Shown one piece after another: positions 34,984 through 42,204 of a stretch of DNA of 50,092 nt. This DNA comes from Pseudomonadota bacterium (GTDB taxonomy: Bacteria; Pseudomonadota; Alphaproteobacteria; Sphingomonadales; Sphingomonadaceae), in assembly GCA_023436615.1 (NCBI GenBank), contig JAEZIO010000080.1:1-50092 (forward strand). Direction: 5' to 3'. How positions within the stretch are numbered: position 1 is the stretch's first letter; the number at the start of each line of letters is the position of its first letter. Below the pieces are notes generated by a model. That model saw nothing but the letters and a program-made list of their open reading frames with translations, had not been told where the DNA came from and made no database searches. A program made the translations under genes and the position numbers.

Positions 34984-35319
34984 CTACAACAGCCGGTGCT
35001 TCTCCATTCGCTTCCCATCATCCATCAAAATGCAAATGTATGCTCGGTGATTGAAGTTCTCTCCAATGGCCGCTGCGAATGCCCGCGCGTTTGCCTCGCA
35101 CATTTCGAGTCCGATCGCCCGGCCTATGAACGTGTTATCGCTTTCATCATCTTGGTCCAGATTACGCCAATACCAGACTTCATACTCCGCTCTGTCCTCG
35201 ACAAAGCCGCAGGAATAATCAGAGGCATATTTGGAGCACCCCCCGGCCGCGCTTCCGCAAGCTTCGAGCGTAAGCGCGAATGTCACTGCCAACAGCCTGC
35301 CCGCGAGTCCGTTCGTCAT
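34984..35319 (-). CDS. Putative lipoprotein (island cargo)
   Basis: A 111-residue protein with a signal peptide ending LTLEAC, a lipobox. The mature part contains CSKYASDYSCGFVEDRAEYEVWYWRN and NHRAYICILMDDGKR. First gene of a two-gene minus-strand unit near the tRNA end of the island. I recognise no family. Cysteine content fits a small periplasmic or outer membrane-anchored protein. Confidence 0.62.
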   Translation of the reverse strand: MTNGLAGRLLAVTFALTLEACGSAAGGCSKYASDYSCGFVEDRAEYEVWYWRNLDQDDESDNTFIGRAIGLEMCEANARAFAAAIGENFNHRAYICILMDDGKRMEKHRLL

Positions 35320-35410
35320 GTCTCCACTCCTGAGAGTATCCTACGATAGCGTTCGGCAGGTTCGGCTGCGAGTGAGAGAGAGCCGCTTGCGTTCGCCGCA
35401 AGTGCCGAGC

Positions 35411-35446
35411 CTATTGGGGAGCAGTTATGGGAACTATGCCCATATA
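35411..35446. repeat. Third integrase-associated site near the right end
   Basis: TTATGGGAAC (35425-35434) lies within a longer match to the integrase upstream region: TAT, then T or C, GGGGA, then A or G, CAGTTATGGGAAC. A local TATGGG/CCCATA palindrome adjoins it. It is 44 bp inside the tRNA-side attachment repeat, as expected for an arm-type integrase site. Confidence 0.6.
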
Positions 35447-35477
35447 TGCTAAAATATCCTGTAATATCAAAGTGAAG

Positions 35478-35491
35478 TGGCGGAGCGGGAG
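35478..35491 (+). repeat. Right attachment repeat (attR) in the tRNA-Ser 3' end
   Basis: TGGCGGAGCGGGAG, identical to 26364-26377. It begins at the CCA end of tRNA-Ser, so integration restores a complete tRNA gene. Confidence 0.78.
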
Positions 35492-35568
35492 GGATTCGAA
35501 CCCTCGATACGGTTTTGCCGTATACTCACTTTCCAGGCGAGCGCCTTCGACCACTCGGCCACCGCTCC
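35478..35568 (-). tRNA. tRNA-Ser (anticodon GGA)
   Basis: On the minus strand the gene begins GGAGCGGTGGCCGAGTGG and ends GGTTCGAATCCCTCCCGCTCCGCCA when read in parts; acceptor arms GGAGCGG and CCGCTCC pair perfectly, and CCA is encoded. The anticodon loop CTGGAAA gives GGA, reading UCC and UCU. The long variable arm (TACGGCAAAACCGTA) is typical of a class II tRNA-Ser. Its 3' end hosts the island. Confidence 0.95.
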
Positions 35569-35654
35569 GCATACGCTGGAAAGCGGCCAGATAGGGGCGC
35601 CCGGCGAAGCGGGCAAGCTTGCCGCGCTCGGCGTGTAGCCCCTATGCCGCCGCG

Positions 35655-36053
35655 ATGCGCCGCTTCGGACCTCCGCCCTCGGCTGACGACATCGAGGCGA
35701 TCGCCCGCGATACGTTGGACCGGCTTCCCGAGCCCTTCGCCCAGTCGCTCGGGGAAATCGTCCTGCTGGTTCAGGATTTCGCGGACGAAGCGACGCTGCG
35801 CCAGATGGGCATCGACGAGCCGTTCGATCTCAGCGGTCTCTACGAGGGTGTCCCGCTGACCGAGCGCAGCGTCGAGCAGTCGGGCACGCTTCCCGAGCGC
35901 ATCTTCCTCTACAGGCGTCCGATCCTCGACGAATGGGCCGACGGCGAGGACACGCTCGAGCATCTGGTCGCCCACGTCTTGATCCACGAGGTCGGCCATC
36001 ATTTCGGCCTGTCGGACCACGATATCCACGCGCTGGAAGAGGCCGTGGAGTGA
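35655..36053 (+). CDS. Zincin-like metallopeptidase family protein
   Basis: A 132-residue protein of the small metallopeptidase family (DUF1025, zincin fold). The zinc-binding motif is HVLIHEVGHHFGLSDHDI (HExxH plus a third ligand downstream). The N-terminal part reads FAQSLGEIVLLVQDFADEATL. ATG at 35655 chosen because homology begins shortly after. The stop overlaps the ccmA start (GTGA), so it is cotranscribed with ccmAB. Proteolytic activity of this family is poorly documented. Confidence 0.85.
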   Translation: MRRFGPPPSADDIEAIARDTLDRLPEPFAQSLGEIVLLVQDFADEATLRQMGIDEPFDLSGLYEGVPLTERSVEQSGTLPERIFLYRRPILDEWADGEDTLEHLVAHVLIHEVGHHFGLSDHDIHALEEAVE

Positions 36054-36613
36054 CGGCACTGCTGCGATTTCGGTCGGTCGGGTGCCGGCGAGGGGGACGG
36101 CTGTTGTTCGAGGACCTCTCGTTCGCGATCGCCGCGGGGGAAGGGCTGCAGGTGACGGGCCCCAACGGCAGCGGCAAGTCGAGCCTTATCAGGATCGCGG
36201 CCGGCCTGTTGCGGCCCGAGCAGGGCATTGTGGAGGCGGCGCCGCTATCGCTCGCCGACGATCATGCCGCGCTCGACCGCGAACTCCCGTTGCAGCGCGC
36301 ACTCGGCTTCTGGTCGCGTAGGGCAGGGCCGGCGCTCGACGCGCTTGGGCTGGGCCCACTCGCGCACGTGCCGGTGCGGCTGCTCTCGTCCGGGCAGCTC
36401 AAGCGGGCGACGCTCGCGCGCGTCGCGGCTTCGACTGCGCCGCTATGGCTGCTGGACGAGCCGCTCAACGCTCTCGATGCCGACGGAGCTAAACGTCTCG
36501 CCCGCCTTTTGGAGTCGCACCTCGCGGAAGGGGGAGCGGTGCTGGCGGCTTCTCACCAGTCGCTGCCGGGAGACTGGCGGACGCTGGAGCTCGGCCAGAA
36601 GGCTGAGGCGTGA
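36050..36613 (+). CDS. ccmA: Haem exporter ATPase CcmA
   Basis: ATPase of the CcmABCD complex, which releases holo-CcmE for cytochrome c maturation. It is 187 residues, short as usual for CcmA. Walker A GPNGSGKSSLIR, signature LLSSGQLKRATLARV and Walker B LWLLDEPLNALDADG are intact. It starts at a GTG overlapping the peptidase stop and ends overlapping the ccmB start. ccmC and ccmD do not follow and must lie elsewhere. Confidence 0.92.
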   Translation: MTALLRFRSVGCRRGGRLLFEDLSFAIAAGEGLQVTGPNGSGKSSLIRIAAGLLRPEQGIVEAAPLSLADDHAALDRELPLQRALGFWSRRAGPALDALGLGPLAHVPVRLLSSGQLKRATLARVAASTAPLWLLDEPLNALDADGAKRLARLLESHLAEGGAVLAASHQSLPGDWRTLELGQKAEA

Positions 36614-37227
36614 TCGGGCCGCTGATCGTCCGCGACGTGCGCCGAGCATCGGCTGGTCCGGCCTGGGTTCCGGTCGCCTTTTTCATGCTCGTGGTTGCGC
36701 TCACGCCGTTCGCGGTAGGGCCCGATGCGAAGCTTCTCGCCCGGATCGGAAGCGGCATCCTCTGGATCGCCGCGCTGACCGCCGCGCTGCTTCCGATAGA
36801 GCGGCTCGTCGAGCCGGACCGCGCGGATGGCGTGCTCGATCAGCTCGCGCTGCACGGCCTGGCCGAGGAGAGCGTGGCGATCGCGAAAATCATCGCGCAC
36901 TGGGTGACCTTCGGCCCGCTGCTGCTGTTGGCGGCAATCCCCGGCGCGGCGCTTCTGGGAATGGAGGGGCGAGCCCTTGCCCGTACAGAGCTCGCGCTGG
37001 CCATCGGCACGCCCGCGCTTGCGGCGCTCGCGGTCGCAGTTGCGGCAACGACGGCGGGCTTGCCGCGCGCCGGCTCGCTCGCGGCCCTGCTGCTGCTGCC
37101 CCTAGCCATCCCACTGTTGATCTTCGGCGCTGCGCAGGCGCTGCTGCTCGAAGCCGCCGTTTCGCTGTTCGTGCTGGCGGGGGCGCCCTTCGTCGCGGGC
37201 GCCGCGATCAGGGCCGGCCGCACTTAG
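36610..37227 (+). CDS. ccmB: Haem exporter permease CcmB
   Basis: A 205-residue protein with six hydrophobic segments and the conserved N-terminal IVRDVRRASAGPAWVPVAFF, then ERLVEPDRADGVLDQLALHG. Partner of CcmA in cytochrome c biogenesis, fitting a genome with an aa3 oxidase that takes electrons from cytochrome c. Starts at a GTG within the ccmA stop. Its stop overlaps that of the convergent methyltransferase gene by 4 bp. Confidence 0.92.
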   Translation: MIGPLIVRDVRRASAGPAWVPVAFFMLVVALTPFAVGPDAKLLARIGSGILWIAALTAALLPIERLVEPDRADGVLDQLALHGLAEESVAIAKIIAHWVTFGPLLLLAAIPGAALLGMEGRALARTELALAIGTPALAALAVAVAATTAGLPRAGSLAALLLLPLAIPLLIFGAAQALLLEAAVSLFVLAGAPFVAGAAIRAGRT

Positions 37228-38090
37228 TCCTTCGACCAGCGGGCGAAGATCGCGGTCGGCAGGAGCAGCCCGCGGCTCTCCTCGCGCATCGCCATCTCGC
37301 CGGTCTCAACGGTGCCGCCGAGGTCCGTCAGCGTCTGGCTGACGAGCTCCCCGATCGCGAGCGCGGACATGCGCACCGCATAGACGGTCAGGACCAGGAA
37401 CCGGCTTTCGGCATCGAGCAGCTCGCGGCAGTCGGCAAGCAGCGGCGCCAGATTCTCCTCGATCCGCCACACCTCGCCGGTCGGCCCGCGTCCGAACTTG
37501 GGCGGGTCGAGCAGGATCCCGTCGTAGCGGCGGCCGCGCCGGACCTCCCGAGCAGTGAACTTGCCGGCATCGTCCACCATCCAGCGGATCGGGCGCTCGG
37601 CCAGCCCCGAAAGGCGGGCGTTCGCCTTTGCCTGCTCGACCGATTTTTTCGACGCATCGACATGGACCATCCGTGCCCCGGCCTCGCTCAGCAGCAGGGA
37701 GCCGACGCCTGTATAGCCGAACAGGTTGAGCACGTCGGCGTTGGCGGAACGCTCTCTCATCCAGTCCCATTGCGGCGCCATGTCGGGGAAGAAGCCGAGA
37801 TGGCGGAACGGCGTCAGCGAAGCGTCGAAGCGAACCGGTCCGCGAGCGAGCGGCCACCGGTCCGGGACGGCGCGGTGGCACACCCACCGTCCGCCGCCTT
37901 CCTCGTCCGACGCGGGGACGAACGTCGCATCGGGATCCCAGTCGCTGCGCGCCGGCGCCCACATCGCCTGCGGCTCCGGCCGTACGACCGTGACGGGGCC
38001 GTAGCGCTCCAGCTTCCGCCCGTCGCCGCAGTCGATCAGGCCCCAGTCCGACCAGGGCTCCGCGACGAGAGTCGCCAGTTCGGCGGTCAC
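37224..38090 (-). CDS. Class I SAM-dependent methyltransferase (RlmI-like)
   Basis: A 288-residue methyltransferase. The SAM-binding motif is VLNLFGYTGVGSLLLSEAGA with the acidic loop VHVDASKKSVEQAKANARLSG, and the active-site-like motif is GILLDPPKFGRGPTGEVW. This matches the catalytic domain of RlmI/RlmK-type 23S rRNA cytosine methyltransferases, without the PUA domain, so the target is uncertain. Starts at a GTG overlapping the SURF1 stop and is thus the last gene of the oxidase assembly operon, though its link to respiration is not obvious. Confidence 0.85.
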   Translation of the reverse strand: MTAELATLVAEPWSDWGLIDCGDGRKLERYGPVTVVRPEPQAMWAPARSDWDPDATFVPASDEEGGGRWVCHRAVPDRWPLARGPVRFDASLTPFRHLGFFPDMAPQWDWMRERSANADVLNLFGYTGVGSLLLSEAGARMVHVDASKKSVEQAKANARLSGLAERPIRWMVDDAGKFTAREVRRGRRYDGILLDPPKFGRGPTGEVWRIEENLAPLLADCRELLDAESRFLVLTVYAVRMSALAIGELVSQTLTDLGGTVETGEMAMREESRGLLLPTAIFARWSKD

Positions 38091-38671
38091 TCGGAGCGGA
38101 AGCGCTTGCGAAGCGCGAGGAAGTAGATGACGAGCGCGATGGCCGCGAACGCAAACCACTGCGCGGCATAAAAGCGGTGGTTGTTCGGGATCGAGTCCAT
38201 CGAGGGGAGAGCGCTGGCCTGTAGTCCCGGCGGTGCGGAAGCCGCCACCAGGCGAATACGCTGCTGCCGGTCGGGAGCGATCATTCCGGTCACCGGTCCG
38301 CCGGCCCAACGGAATTGCGCGTTCGGGTCCTTCGACCAGCCGATCTGAACGGCCATTCCCGGCCCTTCGGACCCTGTCATGCACTGGACGATGTGCACAT
38401 AGCCGGACTCGCCCTGGCGGTTTTCCCCGGCCACCGCCCGATGGCCCACCGGCCGGATGCAGTTGCCGGTCGCCCAGCGGAACAGCGGCGGCTCGGCATT
38501 GGTCGGTGCCGTCGGGAAGGCGATCGGCGGTTGCTTTTCGGCCGCCTGATATTGCGCCAGCAGCCGCTCTTTCCAGTGCGCGCGGCTGATCTGCCAGAAG
38601 CCGAGGGCGACCATCGTCGCGGCGGCGAGCACGACAATCAGCGTCGCCAGGACCGGCACGCGCCGAGTCAT
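38087..38671 (-). CDS. SURF1 family cytochrome oxidase assembly protein
   Basis: A 194-residue protein with an N-terminal membrane helix (VPVLATLIVVLAAATMVALGFWQ), a periplasmic domain and a C-terminal helix (FAAIALVIYFLALRKRF). The GFWQISRAHWKERLL and NNHRFYAAQWFAFA motifs are standard SURF1. It helps to insert haem a into subunit I. The start ATG at 38671 overlaps the DUF983 stop; longer in-frame openings would lie inside DUF983. Confidence 0.9.
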   Translation of the reverse strand: MTRRVPVLATLIVVLAAATMVALGFWQISRAHWKERLLAQYQAAEKQPPIAFPTAPTNAEPPLFRWATGNCIRPVGHRAVAGENRQGESGYVHIVQCMTGSEGPGMAVQIGWSKDPNAQFRWAGGPVTGMIAPDRQQRIRLVAASAPPGLQASALPSMDSIPNNHRFYAAQWFAFAAIALVIYFLALRKRFRSE

Positions 38672-39024
38672 TCGGAGACCCTCCCCTCGCGGGCGCTGCG
38701 CAGATATTCCTGCGTCAGCAGCAAGCCTTTGGCGAGGCGCAGGCCGACGATCGTGAGGGCCAGGCCGATCGGGATCCAGATCGCGTGGACCCACCAGGGC
38801 GGCGCAAACAGGCCGTCGGTGACCAGGGCCGCGCCGACGAGGATCGCGCCGACGATCAGGATCAGGAAGGCGGCCGGGCCGTCACCGACATTGAAGCTGG
38901 TGAAATCCAGTCCGCAGGCGCGGCACTTCTCGGCGAACCGAACCCATCCGGCAAACAGAGTCTTCGACTTGCATCGCGGGCACAGCCCGGTCAGCGCTCC
39001 GGCGAGAGGCGAGACCTGGCGCAC
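38668..39024 (-). CDS. DUF983 zinc-ribbon membrane protein
   Basis: About 118 residues from a GTG at 39024. A zinc ribbon at the N-terminus (GLCPRCKSKTLFAGWVRFAEKCRACGLDF) is followed by two membrane segments. DUF983 genes are regularly found between cytochrome oxidase subunit III and SURF1 in alphaproteobacteria, so a role in oxidase assembly is likely but unproven. The upstream start is uncertain because the frame continues open into ctaE. Confidence 0.85.
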   Translation of the reverse strand: MRQVSPLAGALTGLCPRCKSKTLFAGWVRFAEKCRACGLDFTSFNVGDGPAAFLILIVGAILVGAALVTDGLFAPPWWVHAIWIPIGLALTIVGLRLAKGLLLTQEYLRSAREGRVSE

Positions 39025-39035
39025 TCGCCCGGCTT

Positions 39036-39854
39036 CTATCCGTGCGTCGGCGCGCCCCAGCCGCCCCAGACGTAGATCGACACGAACAGGAACAGCCACA
39101 CGACGTCGACGAAGTGCCAATACCAGGCCGCGGCTTCAAAGCCGAAATGCTGCTTCGGCGTGAAATCCCCCTTCAGCGCCCGCAGGTAGCACACGATCAG
39201 GAAGATCGTGCCGACGATGACGTGGAAGCCGTGGAATCCGGTCGCCATGAAGAAGGTGGCGCCGTAGATGTTGCCTTTGAAGTCGAACGGCGCGTGGATG
39301 TACTCATAGGCCTGGATGCTGGTGAAAAGCAGGCCGAGCAGGATGGTCAGCAGCAGCCCGAGCTTCAGGCCGTCGCGATTCCCGTTGATCAGCGAATGGT
39401 GCGCCCAGGTCACGGTCGTGCCCGAGCAAAGCAGGATCAAGGTGTTCAGCAGCGGGAAGCTGAAGGGATTGAGCACCTCGATACCCTTGGGCGGCCATTG
39501 CCCGCCGACGGCCTCGACGGCGGACGGGAACAGCGCCGAGCTGTAGAAGGCCCAGAACCACGCGAGGAAGAACATCACCTCGGACGCGATGAACAGGATC
39601 ATCCCGTAGCGAAGGTGAAGCTGCACGACCGGCGTGTGGAAGCCTTCGTGGGATTCGCGGATCGTGTTGCCCCACCAGTTCCACATCGTGACGAGGACCA
39701 TCACGAAGCCGGCGACCATCACCGGCAGTCCGTACGGATTTTCGTGGAACCACATGACGGCGCCGCCGAACAAGGCGAACGCCGAGAAGGAGCCGATGAT
39801 CGGCCAGGGATCGGGATCAACCAGATGGTAATCGTGGTTCTTGGTCGCCGCCAT
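39036..39854 (-). CDS. ctaE: Cytochrome c oxidase subunit III
   Basis: A 272-residue subunit with seven membrane segments. Conserved features include YHLVDPDPWPIIGSFSAF, HTPVVQLHLRYGMILFIASEVMFF, the HHSLI motif and ATFFMATGFHGFHVIVGT. It stabilises proton uptake by subunit I. ATG at 39854. It is separated from ctaG by 33 bp. Confidence 0.95.
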   Translation of the reverse strand: MAATKNHDYHLVDPDPWPIIGSFSAFALFGGAVMWFHENPYGLPVMVAGFVMVLVTMWNWWGNTIRESHEGFHTPVVQLHLRYGMILFIASEVMFFLAWFWAFYSSALFPSAVEAVGGQWPPKGIEVLNPFSFPLLNTLILLCSGTTVTWAHHSLINGNRDGLKLGLLLTILLGLLFTSIQAYEYIHAPFDFKGNIYGATFFMATGFHGFHVIVGTIFLIVCYLRALKGDFTPKQHFGFEAAAWYWHFVDVVWLFLFVSIYVWGGWGAPTHG

Positions 39855-39887
39855 GTACGCTTCCCTCGTATGTCTTTGCTCAGGCCC

Positions 39888-40433
39888 CTAGCTGCCCGAC
39901 GCGTCCGTTTCCACTGGATAAAATGTATAGCTCAGCGTGATCTCGCTGATGTGCCTGGTGTCGTCATCCTCGAGCATTTTGGGATCTACGAAAAAGACGA
40001 CGGGCATGTCGACGCTCTGGCCTCCGCGGAGCGTCTGCTCGGTGAAGCAGAAGCATTCGATCTTCGAGAAATATTTTCCCATCGAGGCCGGCGACACGTT
40101 GAACACGGCGCGGCCGGTCGTCGGCCGGCCGACCAGGTTCGTCGCCTGGTAGTAGATCGTGGTCGCAGCGCCGGGCTTCACCTGCACGATCTCCTGCTTC
40201 GGAGCGAACTTCCACGGCAGCGCCGGGCTGATGTTCGCGTCGAACCGGACTCCGACATGGCCTGCTACGGCGCCGGGGGCCGCTTCGGCGCGCTGCGTGG
40301 TCCCGCCGAAGCCCGTCACCTGGCAGAAGATTCGGTAGAGTGGCACCGATGCGAAGGCGAGGCCGAGCATCAGGAGGCCGAGCAGCGCCATCGTCAGTGC
40401 CGTGCGGTTGTTGCGGCTGGTGGCGGCGGTCAT
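39888..40433 (-). CDS. ctaG: Cytochrome c oxidase assembly protein CtaG (Cox11)
   Basis: A 181-residue copper chaperone inserting Cu(B) into subunit I. One N-terminal membrane helix (LTMALLGLLMLGLAFASVPLY), then a periplasmic cupredoxin-like domain with the copper-binding IECFCFTEQTL motif. The ATG at 40433 overlaps the stop of the small membrane protein (ATGA). Confidence 0.95.
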   Translation of the reverse strand: MTAATSRNNRTALTMALLGLLMLGLAFASVPLYRIFCQVTGFGGTTQRAEAAPGAVAGHVGVRFDANISPALPWKFAPKQEIVQVKPGAATTIYYQATNLVGRPTTGRAVFNVSPASMGKYFSKIECFCFTEQTLRGGQSVDMPVVFFVDPKMLEDDDTRHISEITLSYTFYPVETDASGS

Positions 40434-40573
40434 TTGCCCATGCCGATCTTCGCCAGCGTGATCAGGAACAGCAGCACCACGAAAGCGCCGAGCAGCCAGG
40501 CCATGATCCGGGCGCGCTCGCGTTGCCGGGCACGGACGATCTCGTCTTCGGGCGTCGGCGCCTGGTCCGTCAT
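40430..40573 (-). CDS. Small oxidase-cluster membrane protein (47 aa, CoxF-like)
   Basis: A 47-residue single-pass protein: a charged N-terminus (EDEIVRARQRERAR) then a helix ending LLFLITLAKIGMGK. The start at 40573 overlaps the ctaB stop and its stop overlaps the ctaG start, both as ATGA, which strongly supports translation. Small proteins of this shape occur between ctaB and ctaG in related oxidase clusters. It is easily missed because of its length. Confidence 0.82.
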   Translation of the reverse strand: MTDQAPTPEDEIVRARQRERARIMAWLLGAFVVLLFLITLAKIGMGK

Positions 40574-41472
40574 GCCAGCAGCCAGCGGTCCGCCACTAAA
40601 GCCGCGAACAGCGCGAACAGGTAGAAGATCGAATAAGCGAACAGCCGCTTCTCGGGGCCCATCTGCGCGGGCTCCGTCGCCTTGTTCGCCATGACCGCAA
40701 GCGCAAGCGCGATGAAGACGGCACTGAGCGCGCAAGCGGCTGCGCCGTACAGCCAGCCGGTGAGGCCAAGCGGCCACGGTGCGATCGCGGCGGCGGCCAT
40801 GATGACACTGTAGATCGCAATCTGGCGCCGGGTGGTGGCGATTCCCGCCACCACGGGCAGCATCGGGACATTGGCCGCCGCGTAATCAGAGCGGACGAAC
40901 AGCGACAGCGCCCAGAAGTGCGGCGGCGTCCACAGGAAGATGATCGCGAACAGGAGGACCGGCAGCAGCTCGATCCGGCCAGTGGCGGCGACCCAGCCGA
41001 TCAGCGGCGGGAACGCCCCCGCGGCTCCTCCGATGACGATGTTCTGCGCGGTGCGGCGTTTCAGCCAGACGGTATAGACGAGGACGTAAAACAGGATCGA
41101 ACCGGCGAGGAGCAGCGCCGCCAGCCAATTGGTCGCCAGCTCCATCAGGATGACGGAAAAGAAGGCCAGCCCGACGCCGAAATGGAGCGCCGTCTGCCGA
41201 TCCAGTCGCCCCGCGGGCAGCGGCCGCTTGGCGGTGCGCCGCATCTTCGCGTCGAGGTCCGCCTCGTACCACTGGTTGAGGGCACCTGCGGCGCCCGCTC
41301 CGAGCGCGATGCACAGGATCGCCGTGAAAGCGATCACGAGCGGGGGCATCACCGGCGCCGCGAGCAGGCCGCAGAGCCCCGTGAAGACGACGAGGCGCAT
41401 CACGCCTGGCTTGGTCAGCGCGTAGAGATCGCGCCAGTCCGCCGGTAGCGCGGCCGGGTTCGTCATCTGCAT
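40570..41472 (-). CDS. ctaB: Protohaem IX farnesyltransferase (haem O synthase)
   Basis: Attaches a farnesyl group to haem b, the first step to haem a. About 300 residues with multiple membrane helices and the prenyltransferase motif NQWYEADLDAKMRRTAKRPLP. A second conserved region is WLKRRTAQNIVIGGAAGAFPPLIGW. The start is not certain: ATG at 41472, with alternatives at 41481 (GTG) and 41466. Followed by the small protein and ctaG. Confidence 0.94.
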   Translation of the reverse strand: MQMTNPAALPADWRDLYALTKPGVMRLVVFTGLCGLLAAPVMPPLVIAFTAILCIALGAGAAGALNQWYEADLDAKMRRTAKRPLPAGRLDRQTALHFGVGLAFFSVILMELATNWLAALLLAGSILFYVLVYTVWLKRRTAQNIVIGGAAGAFPPLIGWVAATGRIELLPVLLFAIIFLWTPPHFWALSLFVRSDYAAANVPMLPVVAGIATTRRQIAIYSVIMAAAAIAPWPLGLTGWLYGAAACALSAVFIALALAVMANKATEPAQMGPEKRLFAYSIFYLFALFAALVADRWLLA

Positions 41473-41549
41473 GGTGGGCACGGCCGCGCCTATAAAGGCT
41501 GGCTCCCTCGAGGGAAAGTGCTGGCGAAGCTGGGCTTCATGGGATTTTG

Positions 41550-41981
41550 CTAGTTCGCCTGGTGCAGCCCGTCAGGCGCGCGCTGCATGACCCGGACGAT
41601 GCGGATGCGGCGCGCATTGCCGTCGAGGTCGGGCCAGTCGATGCTGTCGCCGGTTCGAAGGCCGTAAAGCGCGGCTCCCATCGGGGTCAGGATCGAAATC
41701 CGTCCCTCGGCGATATTGGCGCTCACCGGCAGCACGAGCTGCACCTTGCGCAGCTGTCCGGTCTTTTCGTCGACGAAGCTTACGTCGGATTCGAGGCGGA
41801 CCGCGTCGCCGGGAAGCGTTTCCGGCTCGTGCAGCTCCGCACGCTCGATCTCGTCGAGCAGCATTGCGGCGACGGCCGGGTGGCGGTGCTCCGCCTGGAG
41901 GGCCAGCCCGGCAACCAGGTCCGATTCTGACGCAAGAAGGTGAGTTTGCGGGCGTGACGCGCCCGCGCTGGCGTTTGCCAT
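41550..41981 (-). CDS. GreA/GreB-family nucleoside diphosphate kinase regulator (Rnk-like)
   Basis: A 143-residue protein. The N-terminal part is short and helical, and the C-terminal GreA/GreB FKBP-like domain reads PGDAVRLESDVSFVDEKTG, LVLPVSANIAEGRISILTPMGAALYGLRTGDSI. Rnk proteins bind RNA polymerase and affect nucleotide pools. It sits between the terminator of ctaD and ctaB, in the same direction, interrupting the usual oxidase gene order, and so probably has its own promoter. Confidence 0.86.
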   Translation of the reverse strand: MANASAGASRPQTHLLASESDLVAGLALQAEHRHPAVAAMLLDEIERAELHEPETLPGDAVRLESDVSFVDEKTGQLRKVQLVLPVSANIAEGRISILTPMGAALYGLRTGDSIDWPDLDGNARRIRIVRVMQRAPDGLHQAN

Positions 41982-42148
41982 GACGATATTCTCTCAAATT
42001 TGGGATGGATGATGCGCTCCCCGGGCAGCGCTTGATCGCGACCCGGGGCTAGGCTCGCGCGGGAATCTGTCCGGCGTGCACGGTAAATCGATGAAAAGAC
42101 GACTGCATCATCACACTGGCAATGTGGGTCGTCGACACGCGGAAGTCA

Positions 42149-42185
42149 AAGAAAAGGCCCGCCCCCGCACGCGCGAGGACGGGCC
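42149..42185 (-). terminator. Intrinsic terminator after ctaD
   Basis: On the minus strand GGCCCGTCC pairs with GGGCGGGCC (9 bp including one G-U) around a loop of about 12 bases and is followed by TTTTCTTT. It lies 20 bp after the ctaD stop and separates ctaCD from rnk and ctaB. Confidence 0.8.
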
Positions 42186-42204
42186 TCCTTTTCTGCGCGC
42201 GAAC

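Larger units (their letters stand above)
26364..35491. mobile_element. 9.1-kb integrative island in tRNA-Ser(GGA)
   Basis: Bounded by the 14-bp direct repeat at 26364 and 35478, the right copy being the 3' end of an intact tRNA-Ser. Inside are a P4-type integrase, a divergent pair of unrecognised genes, an excisionase-like protein, two small proteins (one a winged helix), a Toprim primase-like protein, a RepA-like ATPase with an iteron-like repeat cluster, an overlapping gene pair and two lipoproteins. No capsid, tail, terminase or conjugation genes are seen. It looks like a phage satellite or an integrated plasmid-like replicon. Confidence 0.8.

Noticed and set aside
26364..35491. Prophage
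   Set aside because: No capsid, tail, terminase, portal or lysis genes within the att-bounded region.
36228..38126. A 632-codon plus-strand open frame spanning ccmA, ccmB and the methyltransferase
   Set aside because: It crosses three well-supported genes in other frames and is Arg/Ala-rich noise.
39042..40694. A 550-codon plus-strand frame over ctaE, ctaG and ctaB
   Set aside because: Antisense to three recognisable oxidase genes; no domain visible.
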